Origin: Brasilonema sp. UFV-L1
Lineage (GTDB): Bacteria; Cyanobacteriota; Cyanobacteriia; Cyanobacteriales; Nostocaceae
Direction: 5' to 3'
Length of the DNA: 64,000 nt
NCBI RefSeq assembly: GCF_012912105.1
Contig: NZ_QMEA01000022.1
Span: 1-64,000 of the forward strand
The notes beneath the pieces are model-generated. The model worked only from the letters and a program-made list of their open reading frames with translations. It made no database searches and was not told the DNA's origin. Positions 35,222 through 45,468 of this stretch are shown one piece after another (position 1 is the first letter of the stretch; each line of letters starts with the position of its first letter). The translations under genes and the position numbers were made by a program.

Positions 35222-36244
35222 CTATGACTCCATACCTGGAAGTGCGTAAAACTTGTGAAGGTATTGCTGTTGGTTTCCGTCATTGAGCGCTTGTTTAGCC
35301 GCTTCAATGATGGTGTTAAGATGAAATTTACTCAGTCCATTGTTGGCAGATGTAAAGATGATTTTGCTCAACTGCTCCGGAGACAAATGTATGATTTCCA
35401 TTGCAATCTTATCAATTATTATGTCTTGAAGATTAATTGTTTCTGTTGAGGCCGTAGGGTAAGACTGATGTTCAAGTTCTTGATGTACATTGCTCAACGG
35501 TTGTCTATTGAAAAGCTGTACCTCGGACTCTTGAAAGCTGGGAGTTTGTGTACCATTAGCAACGTACGTGTTAGTATCAATCTGCTGTACTAACACGCCA
35601 ATTTGGTCATCACACTGACTTTGTTGAGGGTTATCTGTACACAGCACCTGTTCGCATCCATCTTCTGGATGTTGCTTTGAAGATTCTGCAATGTTTGTCG
35701 ATATCATTGCCTCACCAATGTGAGTCGTGTCAACTGTATAAGTTTTTCCTTGACGTTGTACAGTGCGTTTTTTGGTATCTGCGTTTTTATCGCAGATAGA
35801 TTGACGCATTTGACGAACCATAAATTCAGAAACACCACAACGTTTGGCAATCTCTCGATTACTCCAATGACTCCACTCCTCATCCTGTAGCATTATATCC
35901 ACCGCACGGCGTTTATCTGCATTGGTACGTCGTAGACCATGATTGGCATTTGCTCCCACCGAGTACAGCAAAGCGTCGCGGCGGCTACCCTGGTGTATTT
36001 CTACGGTAATCTCTTGACGGCCAGCTTTTTTAGTTGCATGCAGCCGATGGAAACCGTCTGCCAGCCAGTAGTTTTTGCCGTCGTAAAACACCAGGATTGG
36101 TGGGAAGACAGCATCCAACGTTATGGCTTCGGCATACTCTGCAATGACATCCCAATTGAGTTTGACGCGTGACTGAGTGCCGCCATTGATGAGAATGCCT
36201 GCAATCGGAAGATACTCAACACTCGAGGTAAATGTAGTCGTCAT
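35222..36244 (-). CDS. ParB/Srx-domain DNA-binding protein
   Basis: 340-residue protein with an N-terminal ParB/sulfiredoxin-like domain: YLPIAGILINGGTQSR, a PPILVFYDGKNYWLADGFHR core carrying the D-G-x-H-R signature, and a helix-turn-helix at about 130-155 (SNREIAKRCGVSEFMVRQM). The rest is low-complexity and Gln/Thr-rich with a helical tail. No ParA-like gene adjoins it, so it is not a standard partition operon. It is likely a stand-alone regulator or a plasmid-derived gene stranded in the glycan cluster. The pgm-distal ParA-like gene at 5505 is too far to be assumed a partner. Confidence 0.8.
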   Translation of the reverse strand: MTTTFTSSVEYLPIAGILINGGTQSRVKLNWDVIAEYAEAITLDAVFPPILVFYDGKNYWLADGFHRLHATKKAGRQEITVEIHQGSRRDALLYSVGANANHGLRRTNADKRRAVDIMLQDEEWSHWSNREIAKRCGVSEFMVRQMRQSICDKNADTKKRTVQRQGKTYTVDTTHIGEAMISTNIAESSKQHPEDGCEQVLCTDNPQQSQCDDQIGVLVQQIDTNTYVANGTQTPSFQESEVQLFNRQPLSNVHQELEHQSYPTASTETINLQDIIIDKIAMEIIHLSPEQLSKIIFTSANNGLSKFHLNTIIEAAKQALNDGNQQQYLHKFYALPGMES

Positions 36245-36639
36245 AACTATATAATCTTTCAGGAACTTTAACAGACATGGGTGAGTTCTGGAGATGCCGA
36301 TGAGAGCTAAAACTGAAATTTCTATGCACTAGAGGAGATCTTTTTTCAGCAATTCCTTGGAATCCACACATGACTTTAAGTAATACTTACTTTAATATTG
36401 AAGATTTCTAAATCTTCCTATTTATACAGTTTATATAAATTTAAGTAAATTTTTATAGTTAGAGCAGATACTTGTGAATTTTCAGTTTTGAATTTTTAAA
36501 TTGATTTGAATAAAAATCCTTTGAATACTTTCAATACACTGACTTTTGTTTTCCTGTGAAATTGATTTTTTTTACAAAACTTGTGTGTTGAAAGTTTAAT
36601 TATGGTATATACTCTGAACTAAGAGCTTTCACTCTAGCT

Positions 36640-36990
36640 AAGTATGTCATCAACGAGCGGGCTAAAGCCACGCTCGCTTGTCCGAAACAAGTCGGGTGAC
36701 GTAAGTGATGACTAGCCCATAAGACACAACTTGGTACACACTTGCGAATACCTCTCCAGTTCGGATTATCTGTAAGACCTCTTGTTGGGTTGTGGTTAAA
36801 GACCAGTCATCTTAGTTGTGTTGGGCGAGGAGACTTAAACAGGTTTACTAGTTCCTGGGATTATATCCAATCAAAAAACTAGTCCTTTTTAGGAGGACGC
36901 GCATTCCCTTGTGTTGTCTTTCCTCCTGTGCCGCGCATGCGACGAGTTTCTACATTTCTTCCCGCAAGGTTTTATGAATAACCCCACCCA
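36640..36990 (+). ncRNA. Candidate structured RNA (HEARO/omega-RNA-like hypothesis)
   Basis: A 350-base stretch in a 1.36-kb gene-free region carries four nested or consecutive inverted repeats: GGGCTA/TAGCCC (36659-36664 with 36713-36718), ACACAACT/AGTTGTGT (36724-36731 with 36814-36821), ACTAGTT/AACTAGT (36847-36853 with 36877-36883) and AGGAGGA/TCCTCCT (36891-36897 with 36921-36927). No ORF crosses it. Size, multi-helix layout and absence of protein coding suggest a large non-coding RNA; an orphan IscB-type omega RNA is one possibility, with no IscB gene seen. The + orientation is a guess. The remainder of 36245-37605 is A+T-rich and shows nothing else except the MITE at 37426-37553. Confidence 0.4.
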
Positions 36991-37425
36991 ATCCTGCTGC
37001 GCTTGTAGATACTTAAATTCACACAACTAGCCAACTGAGGCAATCTCGAAAATTTTTATCTGATACAGACTTTTATTATTTCTCTAGACTTGATATCTGT
37101 AAACTGACTGGTGTAACAAGCCATAATACTATTCCTTAAAGGAATGACTCAAGGAAAGAGGATTAGCCGAAATCAGCCATATTAACAAAATAGGTCATGT
37201 CGAATAGGGATTTAACTTCTAGTGGTTCAATATCCCTCAGGTTAAAACTAGCTTTTTCATAACGCTGTTGCATTCGGCTTTAAATGAAAAGTGTAAATGT
37301 CGTGCCTGCGACAAACACCTATTTAATTGTTAGTTTGAATCATGATTTGATTATCCAACGTCAAATCGGAAGTATCGTGATGGCGTATATAAACCATGTC
37401 GTCAGCCATTTTTCCGTTTTGCATA

Positions 37426-37553
37426 AGTAAGTCGGTGAGAATAAACCTAACTATGTAACAGAATGTAAAATCAGTGAAACCCTAGCGATTGCTTCATTAC
37501 ACCTTCGTTTCATTCGCTGCGGAGATAACGTGAATTATTTAAGTCGTTCTACT
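37426..37553. mobile_element. Diverged family B MITE
   Basis: The left end AGTAAGTCGGTGAGAATAA after TA (37424-37425) and the inverted right end AGTAGAACGACTTAAATAA before TA (37554-37555) are degenerate versions of the family B ends. The interior shares TATGTAACAGAATGTAAA and ATTCGCTGCGGAGATAA-like sequence with the copy at 24614. Lies just before the polysaccharide permease gene. Confidence 0.6.
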
Positions 37554-37605
37554 TAAGTCTAAAGAGTGTTTACTAAGCTTGCATGAAAAAGTTATTTATT
37601 TGTAA

Positions 37606-38430
37606 ATGAATACTACAAGAATTCTTATCAAAGCCGGTCGAACTGAAAGCCAGTATTGGAAAGATTTATGGCGTTATCGAGAACTGTTTTACTTCCTAGC
37701 TTGGCGCGATATTTTGGTGCGGTATAAGCAGACTGTGATTGGAATTGCCTGGGCTTTGCTTCGACCATTTTTAGCAATGATTGTTTCCACAGTAGTGTTT
37801 GGCAATCTCGCAAAGTTACCCTCCGAGGGTGTGCCATATCCAATTTTAGTATTTGCAGCAATGCTACCGTGGCAGTTTTTTGCGAGTTCTTTAACAGAGT
37901 GTAGCCTCAGCTTGATTAATAGTAGTCACCTCATTTCTAAAGTTTATTTTCCTCGCTTGATTGTGCCAGTCAGTTCAGTCATTGTTAGCTTTGTAGATTT
38001 TCTCATTTCCGGCATCATCCTGTTAGGATTGATGGCTTGGTATGACTTTGTGCCCGATTGGCGTATCTTAACGCTACCGTTTTTTATTCTGATTGCCTTT
38101 GCAGTGGCGATTGGAGGGGGGCTTTGGTTAGGGGCGCTGAATGTAAAGTACCGTGATTTCCGCCATATTGTGCCGTTTCTTGTGCAGTTTGGCTTTTATA
38201 TATCTCCGGTTGCTTATAGTAGCAGCGTGATATCCCCAAAGTGGCGCTTACTCTACTCTTTGAATCCAATGGTAGGGGTGATTGATGGCTTTCGTTGGGC
38301 AATTTTGAGTGGGCAGTCAAAACTCTACTTGCCGGGATTCATTCTATCTACGGGATTGGCTTCTCTGCTTCTTGCCAGTGGTATTTGGTACTTCCGTAAA
38401 ACCGAACGCACGTTTGCAGATGTTATTTAA
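37606..38430 (+). CDS. Polysaccharide ABC exporter permease (Wzm-like)
   Basis: 274-residue ABC-2 type permease of the inner membrane, exporting lipid-linked O-antigen, capsule or teichoic-like polymer. It has about six transmembrane segments and the family-typical LAWRDILVRYKQTVIGIAW near residues 33-51, NSSHLISKVYFPRLIVPV and NVKYRDFRHIVPF. Twenty-seven bases separate it from the ATPase gene, forming a two-gene exporter operon. Start ATG at 37606; a weak AAA-rich leader precedes it. Confidence 0.93.
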   Translation: MNTTRILIKAGRTESQYWKDLWRYRELFYFLAWRDILVRYKQTVIGIAWALLRPFLAMIVSTVVFGNLAKLPSEGVPYPILVFAAMLPWQFFASSLTECSLSLINSSHLISKVYFPRLIVPVSSVIVSFVDFLISGIILLGLMAWYDFVPDWRILTLPFFILIAFAVAIGGGLWLGALNVKYRDFRHIVPFLVQFGFYISPVAYSSSVISPKWRLLYSLNPMVGVIDGFRWAILSGQSKLYLPGFILSTGLASLLLASGIWYFRKTERTFADVI

Positions 38431-38457
38431 CTTGTTATTTAACTAGGGAGTGAAAGT

Positions 38458-39759
38458 GTGTCTGATAATGTAGTCCAGGTTGAAAATTTAGGCAAGAAAT
38501 ATACAATTAGCCACCAAAAGCGGGGAGCAAACGCAACTTTACGGGATGCGATCGCCACTAGCGCCAAAGCCATCAGTCGTAACTTCCTAACACCATTTGG
38601 CAAAAAAATGCCCAACCCAACTCATGAGGAATTTTGGGCGTTGAAAAATGTTTCTTTTGATATTAAGCAGGGGGAAGTTGTTGGTATTATCGGTCGCAAT
38701 GGCGCAGGAAAATCAACTCTTTTAAAGATTTTAAGCCGAATTACTGAACCTACACAAGGACAGATTTTAATTAACGGAAGAGTCGCAAGTTTGTTGGAAG
38801 TGGGAACAGGTTTTCACCCAGAATTAACAGGACGAGAAAACATTTTTCTCAACGGTGCTATTTTGGGTATGAGCAAGGCTGAGATTAAAAAGAAGTTTGA
38901 TGAAATTGTGTCTTTTGCAGAAGTGGAGAAGTTTTTAGATACTCCTGTGAAGCATTATTCATCTGGGATGTATGTACGTCTTGCTTTTGCCATAGCAGCA
39001 CATCTAGAACCAGAAATCTTGATTGTGGACGAAGTATTAGCAGTGGGGGATGTGCAATTTCAAAAGAAATGTCTGGGAAAAATGGGCAACGTGGCTAAGG
39101 AAGGGCGAACTATTTTATTCGTGACTCATAACATGAGTATGGTGGAATCTTTATGCGATCGCGGAATTCTCCTTGAAGAAGGCACACTATGTGTAGATGG
39201 TACTTCAGAAGAAGCTGTTAGGGTTTATCTAGAAAAGTCTTACAGTCTGGCTCAAGAGTTGCCTTTAAGCCAAAGAAAAGACCGTACTGGTTCTGGAAGA
39301 GTCAGAATTTCTAGTTTTAGAATCTTAAATCAAAAAGGTCATGAAGAACAAGTTTTACAATCTGGAAAAAACTACTATTTTGAAATAGGATACTCAAACT
39401 ACATAGGAAAACGTCTGAGTAATGTCGTTGTAAGTCTTGCTGTTGCCGATGAGAGAGGTACTTTTGACCTCTTATTAAGGAGTAATTTTACTAACGATTA
39501 TCTAACTCTTAATTCTGAGCAAGGCTATATTCTCTGTGGTATAGAAAATTTGCCTTTAGTAAATGGCTTGTATCAAGTTTCGATATATCTGTCACATGCA
39601 GATAGCGAAACTCTAGATGATCTTCAAGAAGCTGTATCTGTGGTTGTAGATGGAGGTGATTTTTTTGGTACTGGTAATCCTGGTTTGCCAAACTTCTGTA
39701 AGTTTTTAGTTAAGGCAGAGTGGTCTACATCAGACGCTCATTTATTCTCCCATATGTAA
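38458..39759 (+). CDS. Polysaccharide ABC exporter ATPase with C-terminal glycan-binding domain (Wzt-like)
   Basis: 433-residue ATPase subunit, GTG start preceded by AGGGAG. The nucleotide-binding domain occupies residues 1-260: Walker A IIGRNGAGKSTLLKIL, signature YSSGMYVRLAFAIA, Walker B EILIVDEVLAVGD, and H-loop VTHNMS. Residues 285-425 form a beta-sandwich like that of Wzt, which binds modified glycan ends. It acts with the upstream permease at the inner membrane. The presence of the C-terminal domain suggests that the polymer's non-reducing end is capped, consistent with the methyltransferase and acetyltransferase nearby (inference). Confidence 0.93.
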   Translation: MSDNVVQVENLGKKYTISHQKRGANATLRDAIATSAKAISRNFLTPFGKKMPNPTHEEFWALKNVSFDIKQGEVVGIIGRNGAGKSTLLKILSRITEPTQGQILINGRVASLLEVGTGFHPELTGRENIFLNGAILGMSKAEIKKKFDEIVSFAEVEKFLDTPVKHYSSGMYVRLAFAIAAHLEPEILIVDEVLAVGDVQFQKKCLGKMGNVAKEGRTILFVTHNMSMVESLCDRGILLEEGTLCVDGTSEEAVRVYLEKSYSLAQELPLSQRKDRTGSGRVRISSFRILNQKGHEEQVLQSGKNYYFEIGYSNYIGKRLSNVVVSLAVADERGTFDLLLRSNFTNDYLTLNSEQGYILCGIENLPLVNGLYQVSIYLSHADSETLDDLQEAVSVVVDGGDFFGTGNPGLPNFCKFLVKAEWSTSDAHLFSHM

Positions 39760-39798
39760 TTAATTTGATTTTCAAAAACTAAAGATTCTGTTTATAGC

Positions 39799-39998
39799 TA
39801 TAGCAATCCTATATGAGTTGTGAGAATTTATCGAACCGCCAAGACGCCAAGGACGCCAAGAAAGAGAGGAGAAAATCTTACGTAAGCGCAAGCGCACGCC
39901 CAGAGGGCTAACGCGCAGCGTGCGCCTTTGGCGCTTAGCGTCTGGTGGAGGAGATACGCGTAGCGTGCCCGTAGCGGCTCAGGATTTAGGACTGCTAT
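39799..39998. repeat. Family A palindromic element
   Basis: The left end TATAGCAATCCTATATGAG and the inverted right end TATAGCAGTCCTAAATCCTG match the termini at 19535 and 24436. The interior carries ACGCCAAGGACGCCAAG and GCGCAGCGTGCGCC palindromic pieces. It occupies most of the 328-base gap between the exporter ATPase and the next glycosyltransferase. Confidence 0.65.
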
Positions 39999-40087
39999 AT
40001 GAAACAGAATCAAGTGATAGTGAAATTATTTTTTATGTAATTTCAAGATGATCTTTATCAGGGTTACTCTCATTACTGGAGGCTAAG

Positions 40088-41632
40088 ATGTCATACAAAA
40101 TTCTTTATTACAACTGGGATCCTTACTTTGAAAAATCATCGTTGGGGGGAGGTGTATCTATATACTGCCGGAGTTTAATAGACTATTTTAGTCAACAAAC
40201 TGACTATCAAGTTAATTTTCTTTATAGTGGGGTTGACTACACCTTTTTCAGTAAACAACCCTACATTAAACAGGTTCGTAACAATCGTCATCCTAGTGTA
40301 CCGACCTTTTCAATAGTTAACTCTCCTGTTTTCTCCCCTTCTCACTTTTATTTTCACAACCCTATAGGAAATGTTAAAAATCCTGAGCTAGAAAAATATT
40401 TTCAACAGTTTTTAGCAGAACATGGACCTTTTCAAATTATTCACTTTCACAACTTGGAAGGATTAACTGCTAGTTGCCTTAAGATAGCTAAAGAGAGCGG
40501 CGCGAGAGTCGTATTTAGCTTGCACAACTATTGGTCAGTTTGCCCTCAAGTCAATTTATGGAAATTAGAAAGTAGCCCATGCTCAAATTATCTTGAAGGA
40601 AGAGCTTGTGTTTCCTGCCTAGACACAAAAATACATGTAGATTTAGAACTGACTCTTAGAAAACTGAATCATTTAGGAAGCTTGCTAGGTCAAGATCAGC
40701 AATCACTTCCTGTGGCTGTAGCTAAAAAAATTTACAGGGGGATCTACAGCCAAATTTGGTATCAAGTGATAACTCGTACAAAATCTCCCCTGCAGAAACC
40801 TCTAGAGATGACGAGTACAGATTTGCCTCGGCAAGCTGATTTGTATCGCTATCGGCGAGAGGAAATCGTTTCTCTTATAAACCACTATGTTGATGTAGCG
40901 CTGTCTGTTTCTGAGCGTACCACTGCTATTTATAAGCAATACGGAGTGAACCCAGCTCTATTGACAACAAAATATATAGGCAGTCAAGCGACTCAGTTCC
41001 AAGTACCACCCAATAACCCAGCAGCCTACACTCCAGAGCAGCCCTTTAAATTAATTTACATGGGACCAGCAAGAAAAGATAAGGGATTTTACTTTTTGTT
41101 AGAAGAACTACGTTCTTTACCACAGGAAGAATTGAGTTCGCTTGAGCTGGTTGTCGCAAGCCGAATTTATGATGCGGTCGAGTTGGGAATGTCAATTGAA
41201 CAGAAAGGACGGTTGTTATCTCTAGCTCAATCTCTTCACCGTTTCCGTTTCTACCCTGGCTACAAATACGAGAATATTCCCAATATGTTGGATGGAATCC
41301 ACTTGGGAGTTGTCCCATCCCAATGGGAAGATAATCTACCACAAGTCACTTTTGAGCTCATAGCATGTCGCGTGCCAGTACTTTGTTCAAATCGAGGAGG
41401 CGCACAAGAGTTTGTTCGCCATCCTGCTTTCATTTTTGACCCTTCAAAACAAGGAGACTTCGAGTACAAACTCCGTACTATTCGAGAGAACCCATATTTA
41501 CTCACCGAGTTTTGGCAAGAGGCGCGACCAGTCAAAACAGTAGAACAGCATTTTCATGAGTTAAACGAAGTTTATCAGACCGACATCGGAAAATCACTTT
41601 CCCTTGTTGGCGCGAGTTCCAGTACTGATTAA
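40088..41632 (+). CDS. Glycosyltransferase (GT-B, family 4-like)
   Basis: 514-residue putative GT-B transferase. The N-terminal domain starts with ILYYNWDPYFEKSSLGGGVS, a glycine-rich donor or acceptor loop, with FHNLEGLTA and SLHNYWSVCP. The C-terminal domain contains FKLIYMGPARKDKGF, PNMLDGIHLGVVPSQWEDNLPQ and the E-x7-E-like ELIACRVPVLCSNRGGAQEF segment that binds the nucleotide sugar. Residues 185-275 contain an insertion relative to typical GT4 members. It adds a sugar to the surface polysaccharide in the cytoplasm. Preceded by GGAGGCTAAG 7 bases before the ATG. Confidence 0.88.
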   Translation: MSYKILYYNWDPYFEKSSLGGGVSIYCRSLIDYFSQQTDYQVNFLYSGVDYTFFSKQPYIKQVRNNRHPSVPTFSIVNSPVFSPSHFYFHNPIGNVKNPELEKYFQQFLAEHGPFQIIHFHNLEGLTASCLKIAKESGARVVFSLHNYWSVCPQVNLWKLESSPCSNYLEGRACVSCLDTKIHVDLELTLRKLNHLGSLLGQDQQSLPVAVAKKIYRGIYSQIWYQVITRTKSPLQKPLEMTSTDLPRQADLYRYRREEIVSLINHYVDVALSVSERTTAIYKQYGVNPALLTTKYIGSQATQFQVPPNNPAAYTPEQPFKLIYMGPARKDKGFYFLLEELRSLPQEELSSLELVVASRIYDAVELGMSIEQKGRLLSLAQSLHRFRFYPGYKYENIPNMLDGIHLGVVPSQWEDNLPQVTFELIACRVPVLCSNRGGAQEFVRHPAFIFDPSKQGDFEYKLRTIRENPYLLTEFWQEARPVKTVEQHFHELNEVYQTDIGKSLSLVGASSSTD

Positions 41633-41699
41633 GCTGTTATGCACTTAAATTGCACATTGACGAGTGAGGGTTGTCAACAGCCGCTTCATTTTTCATAGA

Positions 41700-41832
41700 C
41701 AAAAATGGACAACCACTAACAATGTCTACTCGTAAAACTCAAGATCTGGGTGTATTTTTGCGGCCCTACCCAAGAACTTGGGTAAAACGAGTTGACTTCT
41801 GGCCGCAAAAATACAAGGGTTGTCCATTTTTG
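41700..41832. mobile_element. 133-bp nested palindromic element
   Basis: Outer ends CAAAAATGGACAACC (41700-41714) and GGTTGTCCATTTTTG (41818-41832) are perfect 15-bp inverted repeats. Inner arms GTATTTTTGCGGCC (41752-41765) and GGCCGCAAAAATAC (41801-41814) are a second perfect 14-bp pair, and CCCAAGAACTTGGG (41769-41782) forms the centre. The DNA could fold into a long cruciform or hairpin. It has no gene and no clear target duplication. Confidence 0.75.
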
Positions 41833-41930
41833 CCCTTGGGTTTGCCCAACCCAGCCCCAGACTCCAAAGCAGGGCGTCAAGAGTCAATAGTCTTGATAAC
41901 TAGGGGTGTAGGGGAATAGGGGCAAAACAA

Positions 41931-41997
41931 GTCAAAAGTATTAAGTCAAAAGTCAAAATTAATACTTTTGATTTTTGATTTTTGATTTTTGACTTCC
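41931..41997. repeat. STRR tract (AGTCAAA/TTTTGAT)
   Basis: AGTCAAAAGT and AAGTCAAAAGTC units at 41931-41958 are answered by inverted TTTTGATTTTTGATTTTTGAC at about 41965-41990, making a palindromic STRR. It lies in the 760-base gap between two glycosyltransferase genes that holds no ORF worth calling. Confidence 0.75.
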
Positions 41998-42410
41998 CTG
42001 AAAGGGCGGGGGTGTAGGGGACTCCACCAGGCGCGAGATGGAGTTTTAACAAAATCGGCGTAAGTCCCCAACTATACCGCAAGGTTAGTTGGGGATATAA
42101 GCCGGACAAAATTAGGGGAAACAGCGCTTGTAGTAAATATCTTCAAGCTTGCTTTTTATGGTTTGAGTCAAAATTAATAGTTGGTTATTGCCGTTTCTTT
42201 CTTCTATCACCAGAGATATGTCTTAGGTATAAGTTTAATGTCTAAACTTTTCCTCTAAATTATTAGTTAATTCTGCTCATTTTGCTGACAAAGTACTTAC
42301 AAACCTAAATAGTTACACTTTAGACTTAAGCTCTCTCTTTGCTAACTGAAAATACAGATAATTTTTTTATTTAGAATCACCATTTATGTAAGGATTTGAA
42401 GGTCAAACTG

Positions 42411-44027
42411 ATGCATAACAAGGTCCTTCCTCCTACTTGGTTACGGTTTTTACTCGTCGTCCTATTGATACTGGGTGTGTTTTTTCGCTTCGTCAATCTT
42501 GACCGAAAAATCTACTGGTATGATGAGACTTTTACCTCATTACGAATTTTTGGCTACACAATGTCAGAAGTGGTCGGGCAAGTTTGCAATGGTAAAGAAA
42601 TTGGCATTGAAGATTTACAGAAGTATCAGCATCCCACTCCTGAGAAAACCTTAACAGATACTCTTAAATCTTTAGCAGTAGAAGACCCTCAGCATCCACC
42701 ACTATATTACGTGCTCACGCGATTTTGGGTGCAATGGTTTGGCAGTTCAGTGGCGGTAATAAGAAGTTTCTCTGCCCTGAGTAGCTTGCTGGCGTTCCCC
42801 TGCATCTACTGGTTATGTCTGGAATTATTTGATTCGTCGCTCGTGGGATGGGTAGCAATTGCACTGATAGCTGTGTCGCCATTCCATGTGCTATACGCAC
42901 AGGAAGCGCGAGAGTATAGTTTGTGGACTTCGACAATTTTGCTATCAAGCGCAACACTATTACGAGCAATGCGACTAAAAACAAAGCTCAGTTGGGTAAT
43001 GTATGCAGTCACTGTGGTATTAGGGCTGTATACATTTCTGTTTTCTGGGTTGGTGATAATTGCTCATGGTATCTATGTAGTTGCAACTGAAAGCTTTCGA
43101 TTAACTAAGACGGTTATTGCTTATTTGCTTGCGTCTCTATTAGGGTTTTTAGCTTTGACACCTTGGCTTGTGGTTCTTGTGATTAATTTTGGACAAGCTC
43201 AGAATACAACACGCTGGACATCTGATACAGTTTCTAAGTTAACTTTCATTAAAAACTGGATTATTAACCTTAGTTATTTCTTCTTAGATTTTGGCTACGA
43301 TTTAGGTAATTACGAACATGAACCTAGATTGAAAATCATAACAAAATTGTTGATTCCTTTTATCTTAATTTTGGTAGGATATTCGATTTATTTTCTTTGT
43401 CTTAAAGCTCCAAAGCGAGTTTGGTTGTTTGTCTTAACATTGATTAGTGTGACAGCGCTATCTCTAGCAATACCAGATTTCATTTTTGGAGGAATGCGAT
43501 CCCTAATTCCTCGATATTTAATCCCTTTCTATTTAGGTATTCAGCTAGCTGTTGCTTACCTCCTAGCCACTCAAATTATCCCCATCTCTGTTAACATCTG
43601 GAGACTAAAGCTTTGGCAGGTTGTTATGGTTATGCTGCTTACATCTGGAGTCCTATCGTGTGTAAGCAGTTCTCAAGCAAAAACTTGGTGGCTTAAGTAT
43701 CAAAACATTTATACTCCGCAAGTGGTTGAGATCATCAACAAAGCTACCCAGCCACTTGTGATCAGTTCCTGTCAAGGAAGTTGGTCTCTTCTTGCTGATG
43801 AATTCTCTCTAATTGATCAAATTGATCCAAAAGTACGCTTTGAGTTAATCAATGAGTCAAATGTACCGCAAATTCCTAATAATTTCAAGGATGTGTTTTT
43901 ATACAATCCTTCCCACAATTATTTCCTCCAAGCAGTGCGATATAAGCTTGAGAAGGAACAGAATTACAAAATTGAGGAGAATATTTACCCTAAAAAGCTA
44001 GGGCTTTGGAAATTAGTAAAAAAATAG
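42411..44027 (+). CDS. Polytopic membrane glycosyltransferase (GT39/ArnT-like)
   Basis: 538-residue inner-membrane transferase with about ten hydrophobic segments. The N-terminal YWYDETFTSLRIFG contains the conserved Asp-Glu of the first extracytoplasmic loop in GT39/GT83 enzymes, which use lipid-linked sugars. SPFHVLYAQEAREYSLW near residue 165 is also typical. The C-terminal 90 residues form a soluble domain. ATG at 42411 (AAGG nine bases upstream) is preferred over the in-frame TTG at 42396. It likely transfers a sugar from a polyprenyl carrier to an exported glycan or protein. Confidence 0.85.
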   Translation: MHNKVLPPTWLRFLLVVLLILGVFFRFVNLDRKIYWYDETFTSLRIFGYTMSEVVGQVCNGKEIGIEDLQKYQHPTPEKTLTDTLKSLAVEDPQHPPLYYVLTRFWVQWFGSSVAVIRSFSALSSLLAFPCIYWLCLELFDSSLVGWVAIALIAVSPFHVLYAQEAREYSLWTSTILLSSATLLRAMRLKTKLSWVMYAVTVVLGLYTFLFSGLVIIAHGIYVVATESFRLTKTVIAYLLASLLGFLALTPWLVVLVINFGQAQNTTRWTSDTVSKLTFIKNWIINLSYFFLDFGYDLGNYEHEPRLKIITKLLIPFILILVGYSIYFLCLKAPKRVWLFVLTLISVTALSLAIPDFIFGGMRSLIPRYLIPFYLGIQLAVAYLLATQIIPISVNIWRLKLWQVVMVMLLTSGVLSCVSSSQAKTWWLKYQNIYTPQVVEIINKATQPLVISSCQGSWSLLADEFSLIDQIDPKVRFELINESNVPQIPNNFKDVFLYNPSHNYFLQAVRYKLEKEQNYKIEENIYPKKLGLWKLVKK

Positions 44028-44099
44028 ACAATGTAGAGACGTTGCATGCAACGTCTCTACACATCATCAAATCTCACTAAAAATCCTTAACAGCAACCG
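44028..44099. repeat. Partial MITE with perfect 28-bp palindrome
   Basis: The palindrome GTAGAGACGTTGCATGCAAC... (44033-44060) equals that in the 12776-12890 element, and a right-end-like CTTAACAGCAACCGTATTG follows; the left terminus is missing. It lies between the converging GT39 and gap genes and can act as a bidirectional terminator. Confidence 0.7.
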
Positions 44100-44115
44100 T
44101 ATTGACTGATAACTG

Positions 44116-45189
<1,074 letters not shown>

Positions 45190-45468
45190 CTAAACAAAGG
45201 GAGAAAGTCAAAAGAGATTATCTTTTACTCTTTACTTCCCAATCCTGACAGTCCCGGTACGAATCGGCGTATTTACTTGGCATATTTTAAGATTTTTCCT
45301 ATTTACACAGCTTTGTTGTGTCTTTTTTGGTAAGCATTACAACAATCGGTTTTTGGTTCAAAGTCAAGACAGCCAATCGCTTCTAAAGAACATGCTTTGA
45401 CTGGATGAAACCCTGAAGGAGATAGTTTTGAGTCTTGCATGATGATGGAAATAGAAATTTCCAGATGG

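Noticed and set aside
36640-36990. Group II intron, tmRNA or RNase P RNA
   Set aside because: No domain V-like hairpin with an intron ORF, no tmRNA tag frame and no RNase P core sequence could be found.
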